A stretch of 64,000 nt of DNA from ZC4RG19 sp017577565 (GTDB lineage Bacteria; Actinomycetota; Acidimicrobiia; Acidimicrobiales; VFJN01): positions 1 through 64,000 of the forward strand of contig VSCH01000004.1 in NCBI GenBank assembly GCA_047459075.1, written 5' to 3'. Positions 9,737-18,110 of the stretch are shown piece after piece; the stretch's first letter is position 1, and every line of letters begins with the position of its first letter. The position numbers and the translations under genes are program-made. The notes below the pieces were generated by a model. It made no database searches. It was not told the origin of the DNA and saw nothing but the letters and a program-made list of their open reading frames with translations.

Positions 9737-11782
9737 ATGGCACACGCGCCCGACCGACCCGCCCCTCCTGCGCCCGACGCCGGCGGCACGACGCCGGCCG
9801 CCCCGCGCCTGCCCCACAACCCGGCCCTCGACGGCATCCGCGGCCTGGCCGTGGCCGCCGTCCTGCTGTTCCACGCCGGGTTCCCGTGGGCGCGCGGGGG
9901 CTTCCTCGGCGTCTCGACGTTCTTCACCCTGTCCGGGTTCCTCATCACATCGCTGCTGCTCGTCGAGCGGCGCGCCACCGGCCGGGTCGCCCTCGGGCGC
10001 TTCTGGTCGCGCCGGCTGCGCCGGCTCTTCCCGGCCGCCGCCCTGACCCTGGTGGGCGTGGCGGCCGGCTCCCGGGTGGCGGGCGCGCTCGCGACCGAGG
10101 GGCTGGCCGGTGACCTGCTCGCCGCGCTGGGCCAGGTCGCCAACTGGCGGTTCGTGCTCGACGGCCAGTCCTACGGCGACCTGTTCGCCGCCCCGTCGCC
10201 GGTGCTCCACTTCTGGTCGCTGGCGATCGAGGAGCAGTTCTACTGGCTCTTCCCCCTCGTCACCGTCGGGGCGCTGGCCCTCGGTCGGGGCTCGCTGCGG
10301 GTCTACGCCGCGGTGCTCGCCGCGCTGGTCGCCGTCGCGGCGGCGGCCACGGCGGTCCACGGCGTCGACGGCTGGTCGACCGCCTACTACGCCACCTACG
10401 TCCGGATGGCCGAGGTGCTCCTCGGGGCGCTGCTCGCGGTCGCCGCCACCGCCGGTGCCCTGCACCGACCCGCCGTCGCCCGCGCCGCGGCCGTCGCCGG
10501 CGTGCCGGCCCTCGCCGTCACCGCCTGGGCGTGGTGGGCCGTCGACCACCGGTCGCCGGCGCTGGCCCGGGGCGGCCTGCTCGCCTACGCCGTCGCCTCG
10601 ACGGCGCTCGTCGCCGGCGCGTCCGTCCCCGGCCCGGTGCGCAGGGCGCTCTCCTGGGCGCCGCTCCGCCTGCTCGGCGTCGTCTCCTACGGCGTCTACC
10701 TGGTGCACTGGCCGATCTTCCTCGTGCTCGACGCCGACCGGACCGGCCTCGGCCGGGCGCCGCTGTTCGCCCTGCGGGTGGCGGTCACCCTCGCCGTGGC
10801 GGCCATCTCCTACGTCGCGGTCGAGCGGCCGATCCGGCGCGGCTGGTCGCCGCCCCGGGTCCCCATGCCGGCGGTCGCCACCGGCGCGGTGGCCGCGGCC
10901 GCGCTGGTGGTCGCGGTCGTGCCGGTGTCGGTGCCGGACGGCTTCACCGCGGAGCAGCTCGCCTACCTGGAGGCCCTCGAGGCGGCGAGCGCGGCCGAGG
11001 TCCCCGAGGGCGCCCGCGTCGGCATCGTGTTCGGCGACTCGACGATGTTCCGGACCGCCTGGGGGCTGAGCGCCTGGGGCGGCGAGACGGGCCAGCTGGT
11101 GCTCCCGGGCGCCGTCAACGACCTGCTGGGGTGCGGCGTCACGCGGGGCGGCGAGCGCCGGGAGCGGGGCCGGGCCACGGTCGCCCCCCAGGGGTGCGAC
11201 GGGTGGGAGGAGGCCATCCCCGAGCGGGTGGCCCAGATCCGGGCCGACGTCGGCCGGCTCGACTTCGCCATCGCGCAGACCGGCCCGTGGGACGTCGCCG
11301 ACCGCCGGCTGCCCGGCGACGACCGGTGGCGGGCTCCCGGCGACCCGGTCTACGACGAGTACCTGTACGAGGAGATCGCCCGGGCCACCGACCTGTTCCT
11401 GGAGGAGGGGCTGGTCGTCGTGTGGGTGCTGGCGCCCCGGATCGAGGTGGGCCGCAACGAGGAGCCACCTCCCGACCCGCCCTACCCCGAGTCCGACCCC
11501 GAGCGCATGGACCGCCTGAACGAGATCCTCCAGCAGGTGGCCGACGAGCGCCACGGGGTCGTCACGGTCGACCTGCCCGGGCTGCTCCGGTCGCTGCCCG
11601 GGGGCGAGATGGACCCCGCGCTGCGGCCCGACGGCGTCCACTTCACCCCCGAGTCGGCCACCGAGGTGGCGTCGTCGCTCGGGCCGATGGTGCTCGAGGC
11701 GATCGCGTCCGAGCCGCTCGGGGCCCCGCCGGCGGGGGAGGGCGACGTGGCCTCAGCGGCCGCTGGTGACGGTGGCGGGTGA
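9737..11782 (+). CDS. Acyltransferase-3 / SGNH hydrolase membrane protein (OafA-like)
   Basis: This 681-residue inner-membrane protein has an N-terminal acyltransferase-3 domain with about ten helices, starting NPALDGIRGLAVAAVLLFHAG, including FWSRRLRRLFPA and HFWSLAIEEQFYWLFP. After a linker comes a periplasmic SGNH domain with FGDSTMF (about 431) and a catalytic DxxH in RPDGVHF (about 631). Proteins of this architecture O-acetylate cell-wall glycans or exported polysaccharides: the membrane part brings the acyl group across and the SGNH part transfers it. The acceptor is unknown. Its 3' end overlaps the convergent FecR-domain gene by 30 nt. Confidence 0.88.
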   Translation: MAHAPDRPAPPAPDAGGTTPAAPRLPHNPALDGIRGLAVAAVLLFHAGFPWARGGFLGVSTFFTLSGFLITSLLLVERRATGRVALGRFWSRRLRRLFPAAALTLVGVAAGSRVAGALATEGLAGDLLAALGQVANWRFVLDGQSYGDLFAAPSPVLHFWSLAIEEQFYWLFPLVTVGALALGRGSLRVYAAVLAALVAVAAAATAVHGVDGWSTAYYATYVRMAEVLLGALLAVAATAGALHRPAVARAAAVAGVPALAVTAWAWWAVDHRSPALARGGLLAYAVASTALVAGASVPGPVRRALSWAPLRLLGVVSYGVYLVHWPIFLVLDADRTGLGRAPLFALRVAVTLAVAAISYVAVERPIRRGWSPPRVPMPAVATGAVAAAALVVAVVPVSVPDGFTAEQLAYLEALEAASAAEVPEGARVGIVFGDSTMFRTAWGLSAWGGETGQLVLPGAVNDLLGCGVTRGGERRERGRATVAPQGCDGWEEAIPERVAQIRADVGRLDFAIAQTGPWDVADRRLPGDDRWRAPGDPVYDEYLYEEIARATDLFLEEGLVVVWVLAPRIEVGRNEEPPPDPPYPESDPERMDRLNEILQQVADERHGVVTVDLPGLLRSLPGGEMDPALRPDGVHFTPESATEVASSLGPMVLEAIASEPLGAPPAGEGDVASAAAGDGGG

Positions 11783-13165
11783 GGTGGTGGTCCCCAGCAC
11801 GTCGGCGGGGTCGCACCGGGTGGTGAGGGTGGAGCCGAGCGCGCCCGACCCCGACAGCGAGCGGATGCGCCAGCGCCCCTCCGCGTAGTCGGCGTCGTCG
11901 ACGGTGAGGGTGGCGGAGACGGTGGCCGTGCCGATCCCGGGCTCGACGACGTCGGTGAACGACTGGTCGTAGCAGTCGATCGGCTGGGAGAGGTCGAGGG
12001 TGACCGTGCCCTCGGCGACGTGGGCGGTGCCCGACGGGCCCTCGGGCGCGCCGACCGGGACGTCGCAGGGCGGCGCCTCGCAGCCACTGCCGTCCGCCGT
12101 GATCACGACGGCGTAGGTCTCGCCCTCCGCGTAGCGCAGCGACTCGGTGACCGGGTCGCCCTCCGGCGGGCCCACGACCTCGAACACGAGGGGGTAGGTG
12201 CCGTCGAGCACCGCCGTCCGGGCGATGCCGGCGCCCTCGTCCGGGCTCGGGCTCGGGAACCCCGCCGCCTCGTCGGCCTCCAGGTTGCGGCGGGCCCAGT
12301 CGGAGGGCTCCCCCGGCAGCGCCAGGTCGAGGTCCTCGGCACCGGCGACCGCCAGCACCTCACCGGTGGCCGGCGCGAACGACGCGCCGGCGGTGGTCAC
12401 GACGACGCCCCCGGCCGGGGCCTCGACCGCGCAGGCGGCCGTGCAGTCGACGCCGAGGGGGTGGTCCTCGGTCGTCACCCGGGCGTGGGGGATCTCGACG
12501 AGCGGTGCCGGCCCGCCGGCCGGCGGGCGCAGCCACAGCCGGCCGTCGTCGGGGCGGACGACGACCTCGGGCTCGTCGGCGGTGCCGGCGTCCCCGCCGG
12601 CGTCGCCGCCCGCCCCCGCGAGGGTCGCCCGGGCCCGGGCGTCGAGGCGCACGACCGTGCCGCCGGCCAGCTCGATGGTCGCGGCCGCCGAGCCGCCGGT
12701 CTCGACGACGGCGCCGACCTCGACGGTGTCGCCGGTGGAGAGGGCGCGGGGCTCCTCGCCCTCGACCCGGGCGGTCACGAGGCCGGTCGTCGAGGTGACC
12801 GTGCCGGCCACCGGCTCGTCGGTGCCGCCGCCCAGGGTGAGGGCGGCGACGACGATCCCGCCCGCGAAGGCCACGAGGGCGATGCCGGCCACGAGCAGCT
12901 GCCGCGCCCGTCGCTCGGTGCGGGACCGCCGGGCGTCCGCCCCGGCCGTCCGGTCGCCGCCGCTCGGCGAGCCCTCCCCGTCGCCGCCCCGGCCGCGGCC
13001 ACCGCCCGCCTCGCGGTCCGCGTCGGGCGTGGGCAGCGTCGTCGTCCGGTGGCGGACGGGCGGCGGGCTCGACGCGTACGCGGGGGACGGCGGCGGGGTG
13101 TAGCCGGAGGGGGCCCCGGCGCCCTCCCCGGCACCCCCGTTGCCGTCGCGCTCGACGTCGACCAC
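11753..13165 (-). CDS. FecR-domain membrane protein
   Basis: This 470-residue protein has a proline- and glycine-rich cytoplasmic N-terminus (1-85), one membrane helix at about 88-111 (LLVAGIALVAFAGGIVVAAL), a FecR-type domain at about 118-200 (GTVTSTTGLVTARV through LAGGTVVRLDARA), and a long extracellular region with several cysteines. FecR domains elsewhere sense or bind envelope ligands; here no FecI sigma factor is adjacent. The GTG is chosen because GGGAGG lies about 7 nt before it. It sits 35 nt after the IniC-like dynamin gene on the same strand, so it is probably the last gene of that operon and part of the iniBAC-like system. Confidence 0.75.
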   Translation of the reverse strand: MVDVERDGNGGAGEGAGAPSGYTPPPSPAYASSPPPVRHRTTTLPTPDADREAGGGRGRGGDGEGSPSGGDRTAGADARRSRTERRARQLLVAGIALVAFAGGIVVAALTLGGGTDEPVAGTVTSTTGLVTARVEGEEPRALSTGDTVEVGAVVETGGSAAATIELAGGTVVRLDARARATLAGAGGDAGGDAGTADEPEVVVRPDDGRLWLRPPAGGPAPLVEIPHARVTTEDHPLGVDCTAACAVEAPAGGVVVTTAGASFAPATGEVLAVAGAEDLDLALPGEPSDWARRNLEADEAAGFPSPSPDEGAGIARTAVLDGTYPLVFEVVGPPEGDPVTESLRYAEGETYAVVITADGSGCEAPPCDVPVGAPEGPSGTAHVAEGTVTLDLSQPIDCYDQSFTDVVEPGIGTATVSATLTVDDADYAEGRWRIRSLSGSGALGSTLTTRCDPADVLGTTTSPATVTSGR

Positions 13166-13200
13166 CGCTGCCCTCCCGCCGTGCCGGCCTCGGGCCCGGA

Positions 13201-14685
13201 TCAGCCGAGCGAGACCAGGAGGCCTTCGCAGGTCCGGATGACGACCCGGGCGGCGTCCGCGACCTCCCGGGACGACATGGGGCTCTCGGCCCGCCGCTGC
13301 CAGCGCCCGATGGCGTTGGTCAGGGCCCGGCGCACCTCGGACACGTCGGCCTCGGGCGACAGGCCGAGCCGGGTGTGGATGGCGCCGCCCTCGGCGCCGA
13401 GCAGGCGCTCCATCTCGGCCGCCTCCGCCGGCTTGACCTTGATGCCGCCGGCCCGCAGCGCGTTGAGCAGCCGGATCTCGGCGAACTCGTGGGCGCCGGA
13501 CGTGATCCGCTCGAGCTCGGTGGCCAGCACGTCGCGGCCGGGGATCCGGTGCTCCTGCAGCACGGCCTCGAGCGCGAGCAGCGCCGAGCGGGCCTTGAGC
13601 ACGTCCCGGCGGGCGGCGAACTGGCTGAGCAGCACGTCCTTCAGCTCGTTCAGGCCGCTGCGCCGCACCAGCTCGCTGGACAGGGCGGTGGCCGTCGTCG
13701 CCGCCCCCTGGCGGATGAGGGCCACGGCGAGCCGCACCCCGAACAGCCCGAAGCGGTCGAGCAGGTGCTCGCGCTCCATGTTGGTGAGCGGGATCGGCGT
13801 CTCGGCCTGGACGAAGCGGTCGGCCGACAGGAACAGCGCCTCGGCGTCGTCGCGCGGCGCGTTGGCGATGGTGTAGAGCGCCTTGAACTCGGCCTCCCGC
13901 AGGGTGGCGCCCGACTGGGCCAGCAGGCCGGCGACCGGCACGACCGTCTGGGCCAGCCGCCGCACCTTGGGGTCGGAGCGGTAGCGGGCGGCGATCCGCT
14001 GGGCGGAGGCCATCGAGTCGATGCGGCCCACGCCCACCTCGTCGGCCCGGGACAGGACGGCGATGGCGTTGACCGGCGTGGCCTGGGAGAACTCCTCGTC
14101 GTGGAAGGCCTCGAGGAAGTTGATGTCCGAGCTGTGCAGGTGCCGCATCAGGTACAGCACCGCGTCGGCCGGGGTGACCTGGTCCTCGCCCGGGGTGAGG
14201 AAGGCCGTCGTGCGGGCCGAGACGTCGGTCGAGATCGAGGCGATGCCCGGCGTGTCGATGAGGGTCATCTGCCGCAGCGACGACGACGGCCACTCGATGA
14301 CCAGCCGGCGGACGTCCTCGGCCCGCATCGAGCCGAGGTCGACGTTGATGGCGCCGCCGTCCCGGCTGAACGGCACCTGCCGGGGCTCGCCCTCGTGGGG
14401 CTCGAGGGTGGCCCGGTAGGTGATGCCGTCCTTGTACCAGGTGACGATGCGGGTGCACTCGCCGGCGTCGGTGGGCGCCAGCTCCTCGCCGACCAGGGCG
14501 TTGAGCAGGGTCGACTTGCCCGCCTTGACCTTGCCGGCGATGGCGACCCGCAGCGGCTCGTCGAGCCGGTCGAGCACCGCCCGCAGGCGGGCCTGCGGCT
14601 CGGGGTGGTCGGCGCAGGCCTGCACCGCCTGCTCGAGCAGGCGGCGGACGCTGGCGAGGAGGGGCGACGAGCCGGGCGCGCTCAC
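13201..14685 (-). CDS. IniC-like dynamin-family GTPase
   Basis: This 494-residue dynamin-like GTPase has a G1 loop GKVKAGKS (51-58), G3 DTPG at about 145 and a G4-like SRAD at about 213 in place of the usual TKxD. The C-terminal half is helical. Mycobacterial IniC is about 493 residues and follows iniA, and the size and order are the same here. Its start overlaps the upstream dynamin gene by 4 nt, so the two are translationally coupled and probably form a heteromeric membrane-remodelling pair. Bacterial dynamin pairs act at the plasma membrane in stress survival or cytokinesis. The specific name rests on size and context, not on a computed alignment. Confidence 0.82.
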   Translation of the reverse strand: MSAPGSSPLLASVRRLLEQAVQACADHPEPQARLRAVLDRLDEPLRVAIAGKVKAGKSTLLNALVGEELAPTDAGECTRIVTWYKDGITYRATLEPHEGEPRQVPFSRDGGAINVDLGSMRAEDVRRLVIEWPSSSLRQMTLIDTPGIASISTDVSARTTAFLTPGEDQVTPADAVLYLMRHLHSSDINFLEAFHDEEFSQATPVNAIAVLSRADEVGVGRIDSMASAQRIAARYRSDPKVRRLAQTVVPVAGLLAQSGATLREAEFKALYTIANAPRDDAEALFLSADRFVQAETPIPLTNMEREHLLDRFGLFGVRLAVALIRQGAATTATALSSELVRRSGLNELKDVLLSQFAARRDVLKARSALLALEAVLQEHRIPGRDVLATELERITSGAHEFAEIRLLNALRAGGIKVKPAEAAEMERLLGAEGGAIHTRLGLSPEADVSEVRRALTNAIGRWQRRAESPMSSREVADAARVVIRTCEGLLVSLG

Positions 14686-16556
14686 GACCGTGCCTCCGCG
14701 GCGGTCGCCTTCAGCTCCGGCGCCAGGGCGTAGGCCTTCTCGCGCAGCACGGCGATGCGCTTGAGCTCGGCGTCGACGTCGCGCAGGCGCTTCTGGCGGG
14801 ACGTGGCGTCGGACTTCACGGCCTGCTGGGCGGCGGCCAGCGCCTCGGTGGCCGAGCGGTGGAGCTCCTCGGCCCGGGCGGCGAAGTAGTCGCGCAGGCG
14901 GCGCTGGGTGCGGCGCAGCGTGTCGCGGGTGTCCTTGCCGACCACGAAGGCGACCTCGTCGGTGTACTTGCGGTGCGCCTGGCGGGCCTGGTTGCGGCGC
15001 ATCTGCAGCTGCCGCTCCTTCTCGCTGCGCAGCGCGGAGCGGCCCATGAACAGGCCGATGACCAGGGTGGCCGGGTTGGCCATGGCCAGGCCGGCCAGGT
15101 TGCCGAGCATGCCGAACATGAGCATGCCGCCGTAGCTGCCCCGCAGGGCGGTGAGGCCCTGGGACCCGAGGCCCATCTTCGACAGCTCGACGTCGGTGTC
15201 GGCGTCGACGGCGGCGAGGGCCTCGGTCGGGTTGGCCACGTCGAGGTCGACGGCGATCTCGTCGCCGTCCTCGCCGAAGTGCTCACCCACCCGGGCCGCC
15301 AGCTCCTGGGCCCGGCGGTGCAGGAAGGCGTAGGTCTGGACGACGTCGTCGGCCACCCGCCGGTAGAGCCAGGCCTGGAACTCGTCCCAGGTCTCGGCCG
15401 GGTCGCTGTTGTCGATGGCCTCGTCGGCCAGCCGGGTGACCTGGCGCAGCCGGCTGCGCAGCTCGTGCTCGACGTCGGCCTGCAGGTCGATGACGCCGTC
15501 GCTCAGCGTCTGCTGCCACTTCGACACCCCGCTCTTCAGCCGCTCGGCCTTGGCCTTGGCCTCGGTGAGGTTGTCGACCATCTGCTGGGCCTGCTCGGGG
15601 TCGTCGAGGGCCTGGCGCTCGCTGCGGAACTGCGACTCGAGCATGGTCGCCACCGCGACCACGTCGTTGGCGGCGGCCCGCACGCTCAGCCGCTCGGCGT
15701 CTGCGGCGATCTTGTTCTGCAGGTAGTTGGCGAGGGCGGGGAAGCCGGACTCGCGGTTGAGCTCGCGGTCGTTGGTCCGCAGGGCGTGGATGCGCAGCGC
15801 GGAGGAGACGCAGAGGATCTCGGCGTCGATGTCGTGGCGCCGCAGGTGCTCGACGTTGATGTCCCGGATCTTGCGCCAGGCGGGGTAGAAGTCGATCTTC
15901 GTCATGACGCAGACGACGTTGGGGCACATCTGCAGCGCCGTCTGCAGGAACTCGAGCTCCGGCCCCGAGAACTCCTGGCTGGCGTCGGAGACGAACACGA
16001 CGGCGTCGGCCATCGGCAGCGCCCCGATGGTGGCGGCGCTGTGCGCCGAACCCAGGCCGCCGACGCCCGGCGTGTCGACGATGACGAGCCCGTCGCTCAG
16101 CAGCTTGCGGGGCAGCGCCACCTCCACCGACTGGATGCGGCGGTCGTCGGGGGCGTCGCTCGCCTCGGTGACGTAGCGGGCCACCTGGTCGACGGGGATC
16201 GCCTCCCGCTCGGGCTCCCGCTCGACCTCGCCGTCGCCGCCCGGGTCGAACAGCACGGCCGCCGACGGCGGGTCGCCGTAGCGGATGGCCGTCGGCACCG
16301 CCGTGGCGATGTCGTCGTCGACCGGGCAGATGGGGGCGTTCAGCAGCGCGTTGACGAGCGAGGACTTGCCCTGCTTGAACTCGCCGATGACGAACACGTG
16401 GAACGCCGGGTCGGTGAGGCGCTTGCGCGTCAGGAGGAGGCGCTGCTCGAGGTCGGGGCGCGAGTAGGCCGTGGCGGCCTTGATGCCGAGCTCGACCACT
16501 GACAACGCCTGCTGGACGCTGGCCGACCTCTGGTCGGCGTTGGGGTTCCCCGCCAT
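14682..16556 (-). CDS. IniA-like dynamin-family GTPase
   Basis: This 624-residue bacterial dynamin-like protein has G1 GEFKQGKSS (58-66), G3 DTPGVGG at about 158 and G4 TKID at about 218. A hydrophobic hairpin at about 475-505 (GMLGNLAGLAMANPATLVIG) is the expected membrane-inserting paddle, flanked by long coiled helices (MRRNQARQAHRKY; C-terminal ELKRIAVLREK). Mycobacterial IniA is about 640 residues and lies between iniB and iniC, as here. The gene has its own -10 box (16584-16589) and a GAGGAG ribosome site 11 nt before the ATG. A hairpin separates it from the last iniB-like gene, so it can be transcribed independently. Confidence 0.85.
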   Translation of the reverse strand: MAGNPNADQRSASVQQALSVVELGIKAATAYSRPDLEQRLLLTRKRLTDPAFHVFVIGEFKQGKSSLVNALLNAPICPVDDDIATAVPTAIRYGDPPSAAVLFDPGGDGEVEREPEREAIPVDQVARYVTEASDAPDDRRIQSVEVALPRKLLSDGLVIVDTPGVGGLGSAHSAATIGALPMADAVVFVSDASQEFSGPELEFLQTALQMCPNVVCVMTKIDFYPAWRKIRDINVEHLRRHDIDAEILCVSSALRIHALRTNDRELNRESGFPALANYLQNKIAADAERLSVRAAANDVVAVATMLESQFRSERQALDDPEQAQQMVDNLTEAKAKAERLKSGVSKWQQTLSDGVIDLQADVEHELRSRLRQVTRLADEAIDNSDPAETWDEFQAWLYRRVADDVVQTYAFLHRRAQELAARVGEHFGEDGDEIAVDLDVANPTEALAAVDADTDVELSKMGLGSQGLTALRGSYGGMLMFGMLGNLAGLAMANPATLVIGLFMGRSALRSEKERQLQMRRNQARQAHRKYTDEVAFVVGKDTRDTLRRTQRRLRDYFAARAEELHRSATEALAAAQQAVKSDATSRQKRLRDVDAELKRIAVLREKAYALAPELKATAAEARS

Positions 16557-16583
16557 CGCTCACTCAACTCCTCGTGATCGTCC

Positions 16584-16589
16584 ACGCTA
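16584..16589 (-). promoter_or_regulatory. -10 box of the dynamin operon
   Basis: TAGCGT on the minus strand lies 27 nt before the dynamin ATG. The GGGGTGATCCCCGAT element found upstream of the iniB-like genes is absent here, so this promoter is probably controlled differently. Confidence 0.5.
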
Positions 16590-16619
16590 ACGCGGATCCG
16601 TCGAGCGTCTGGACGCGGG

Positions 16620-16651
16620 ACGGGGCCCCGGCCGTCCGCCCGGGGCCCCGT
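16620..16651 (-). terminator. Hairpin after iniB-like gene 3
   Basis: A perfect 12-bp inverted repeat (ACGGGGCCCCGG, 8-nt loop, CCGGGGCCCCGT) lies 22 nt after the stop codon of iniB-like gene 3 and upstream of the dynamin promoter. Confidence 0.7.
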
Positions 16652-16673
16652 CGTGGCGTCGGGTCGGCCGCCC

Positions 16674-17873
16674 TCAGGCGAGCGGCCCGTCGACGTCGAC
16701 GTCGACGACGTCGTCGTCGCTGGCGTCCGTGTAGCTGTTGTCCACCGAGTTGTCGCTGGCGTCGACGTGCAGGTTGCCGCTGTCGGTCGTGTCGAAGCTG
16801 TCGTTGATCGAGTTGTCCGTGTACTGGACCTCGGTGTTGAAGCTGTCGGCGATCGAGTTGTCGGTGACACCGGTCTGGGTGGCGCCGTCGTCGGCGATCT
16901 GGACGGTGCCCGAGTTGCCCTCGATCGAGATGTCGCCGGAGCCGGCGTCGGCGCCGTCGCCGAAGGCCACGGCCGAGCCGTCCTCGGCGCTGATGGCGAC
17001 GTCGTTGGACTGGACGGTGCCGTCGCCGACGACCGACTCGCTGAGCACCGAGTCCTCGATCTGGGTGAGGTCGCCGTCGCCCTGGTTGAAGGCGATGTCG
17101 CCCTCGCCGCCGTCGACGATCGTGCCGTCGCCCAGCACGGCGTTCTCCGCCTCGACGTTGGTGGCGTCGCCGTCACCGAACGAGACCGCCCCGACGTCCG
17201 AGTCCTGGATGACCTGGTTGCCGTCGCCGACGACGGAGTCGGTGACGTCGCCGGTCACGGACCCGCCCACGTCGCCGGTGGCGATCGTGGCGTCGGAGAC
17301 GTCGCCGCCGACCTGGACGGCCCCGTCGCCGGTGTTCACCTGGGCGCCGTCACCGGCCGCCACGGCCCCGTCGCCCGAGACGACGTCGTTGTCGAAGTCC
17401 TGGTTGACGTCGCCGAAGGCGGTGATGTTCTGGTTGACCGAGTTGTCGACCGTCGTGTCCCGGTCGTCGACGAACGTCGTGTCGTTGTCCTCGAACCGCT
17501 GGTTCGTGACGTTGACGACGTTCGTGTAGTAGCGCAGCTGCTGCACGACCTGCTCGACCGGGTCGCCGCCCGGGTCGACCGCCGGAGGCGGCGGCACCGA
17601 CCCGGCCTGGGGCGCGACGGCGGCCGTCGACCCGCCGCCCGAACCGGTGCCCCCGGCACCGCCGCCGGTCCCCGACAGCCGGTAGGCCGTGCGCAGCGTC
17701 GTGGCCGGCCCCTCCGGGAGGGCCGCGCACACGCCGGGCATGGCGGCGAGGATGTCCTCGGCGGTCAGGCCCTCGGGGGCGTGCTCCGCCAGGTAGCCGC
17801 TGGGGTCGTCCTCGAACGCCTCTCGCTCGGACTCGTCGCGGAACAGGTCGAGGAGGAAGTCGATCACGCTCAT
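16674..17873 (-). CDS. IniB N-terminal-domain repeat protein 3
   Basis: This 399-residue protein has an IniB-type N-terminal domain (1-52: MSVIDFLLDLFRDESEREAF, then DDPSGYL and LTAEDIL). The Ser/Leu-Ile-Asp, Phe, Asp-Pro pattern recalls mycobacterial IniB (family knowledge, not a search). A Pro/Gly/Ala linker (about 60-110) leads to a 280-residue Asp/Gly/Asn/Ser-rich body with alternating small and hydrophobic residues (GDGAVAAGDGAQV, TDNSIADSF, TDNSINDSF), suggesting a beta-solenoid or fibrous fold. There is no signal peptide. Residues from about 120 to near the C-terminus are identical to those of gene 2. AGGAG lies 6 nt before the ATG. It has its own promoter and terminator. Confidence 0.8.
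   Translation of the reverse strand: MSVIDFLLDLFRDESEREAFEDDPSGYLAEHAPEGLTAEDILAAMPGVCAALPEGPATTLRTAYRLSGTGGGAGGTGSGGGSTAAVAPQAGSVPPPPAVDPGGDPVEQVVQQLRYYTNVVNVTNQRFEDNDTTFVDDRDTTVDNSVNQNITAFGDVNQDFDNDVVSGDGAVAAGDGAQVNTGDGAVQVGGDVSDATIATGDVGGSVTGDVTDSVVGDGNQVIQDSDVGAVSFGDGDATNVEAENAVLGDGTIVDGGEGDIAFNQGDGDLTQIEDSVLSESVVGDGTVQSNDVAISAEDGSAVAFGDGADAGSGDISIEGNSGTVQIADDGATQTGVTDNSIADSFNTEVQYTDNSINDSFDTTDSGNLHVDASDNSVDNSYTDASDDDVVDVDVDGPLA
16694..17513. repeat. 820-bp direct repeat, copy 1
   Basis: This segment matches 18158-18977 at a constant offset of 1464 bp without gaps. Every stretch compared by eye is identical, and the translations agree in two different frames. Two mismatches follow at 17514 and 17516, then similarity resumes to 17530. 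It covers most of the repeat body of iniB-like gene 3 and no regulatory DNA. Confidence 0.9.
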
Positions 17874-17924
17874 CTGGCACTCCTGTCGCTCCGTGCCTCC
17901 GCCCGCTCGGGAGGCCGTGGCGAC

Positions 17925-17966
17925 AACGTACGGAACGGCCCGCGGCCCGGCATCGGGGATCACCCC
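17925..17966 (-). promoter_or_regulatory. Promoter of iniB-like gene 3 (shared element plus -10)
   Basis: On the minus strand GGGGTGATCCCCGAT (17966-17952) is followed by exactly 21 nt and the -10 hexamer TACGTT (17930-17925). The start codon is 51 nt further on. The same element and spacing precede both other iniB-like genes. Confidence 0.75.
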
Positions 17967-18036
17967 GTGGTGACCCCGTCCGTCCCGGGGGCCGGAGCCC
18001 GGGCGCACCGGGTCGCTCGGGGGCTGCCCGGGCGCG

Positions 18037-18067
18037 CCGGTGCCCCGGCGTCACGCCGGGGCACCGG
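18037..18067 (-). terminator. Hairpin after iniB-like gene 2
   Basis: A perfect 14-bp inverted repeat (CCGGTGCCCCGGCG) with a 3-nt loop lies 43 nt after the stop codon. Confidence 0.72.
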
Positions 18068-18110
18068 TCTGGCTGCCGTGGGGGATGTCGGTCCCGTGCG
18101 GGGCGCCCGA

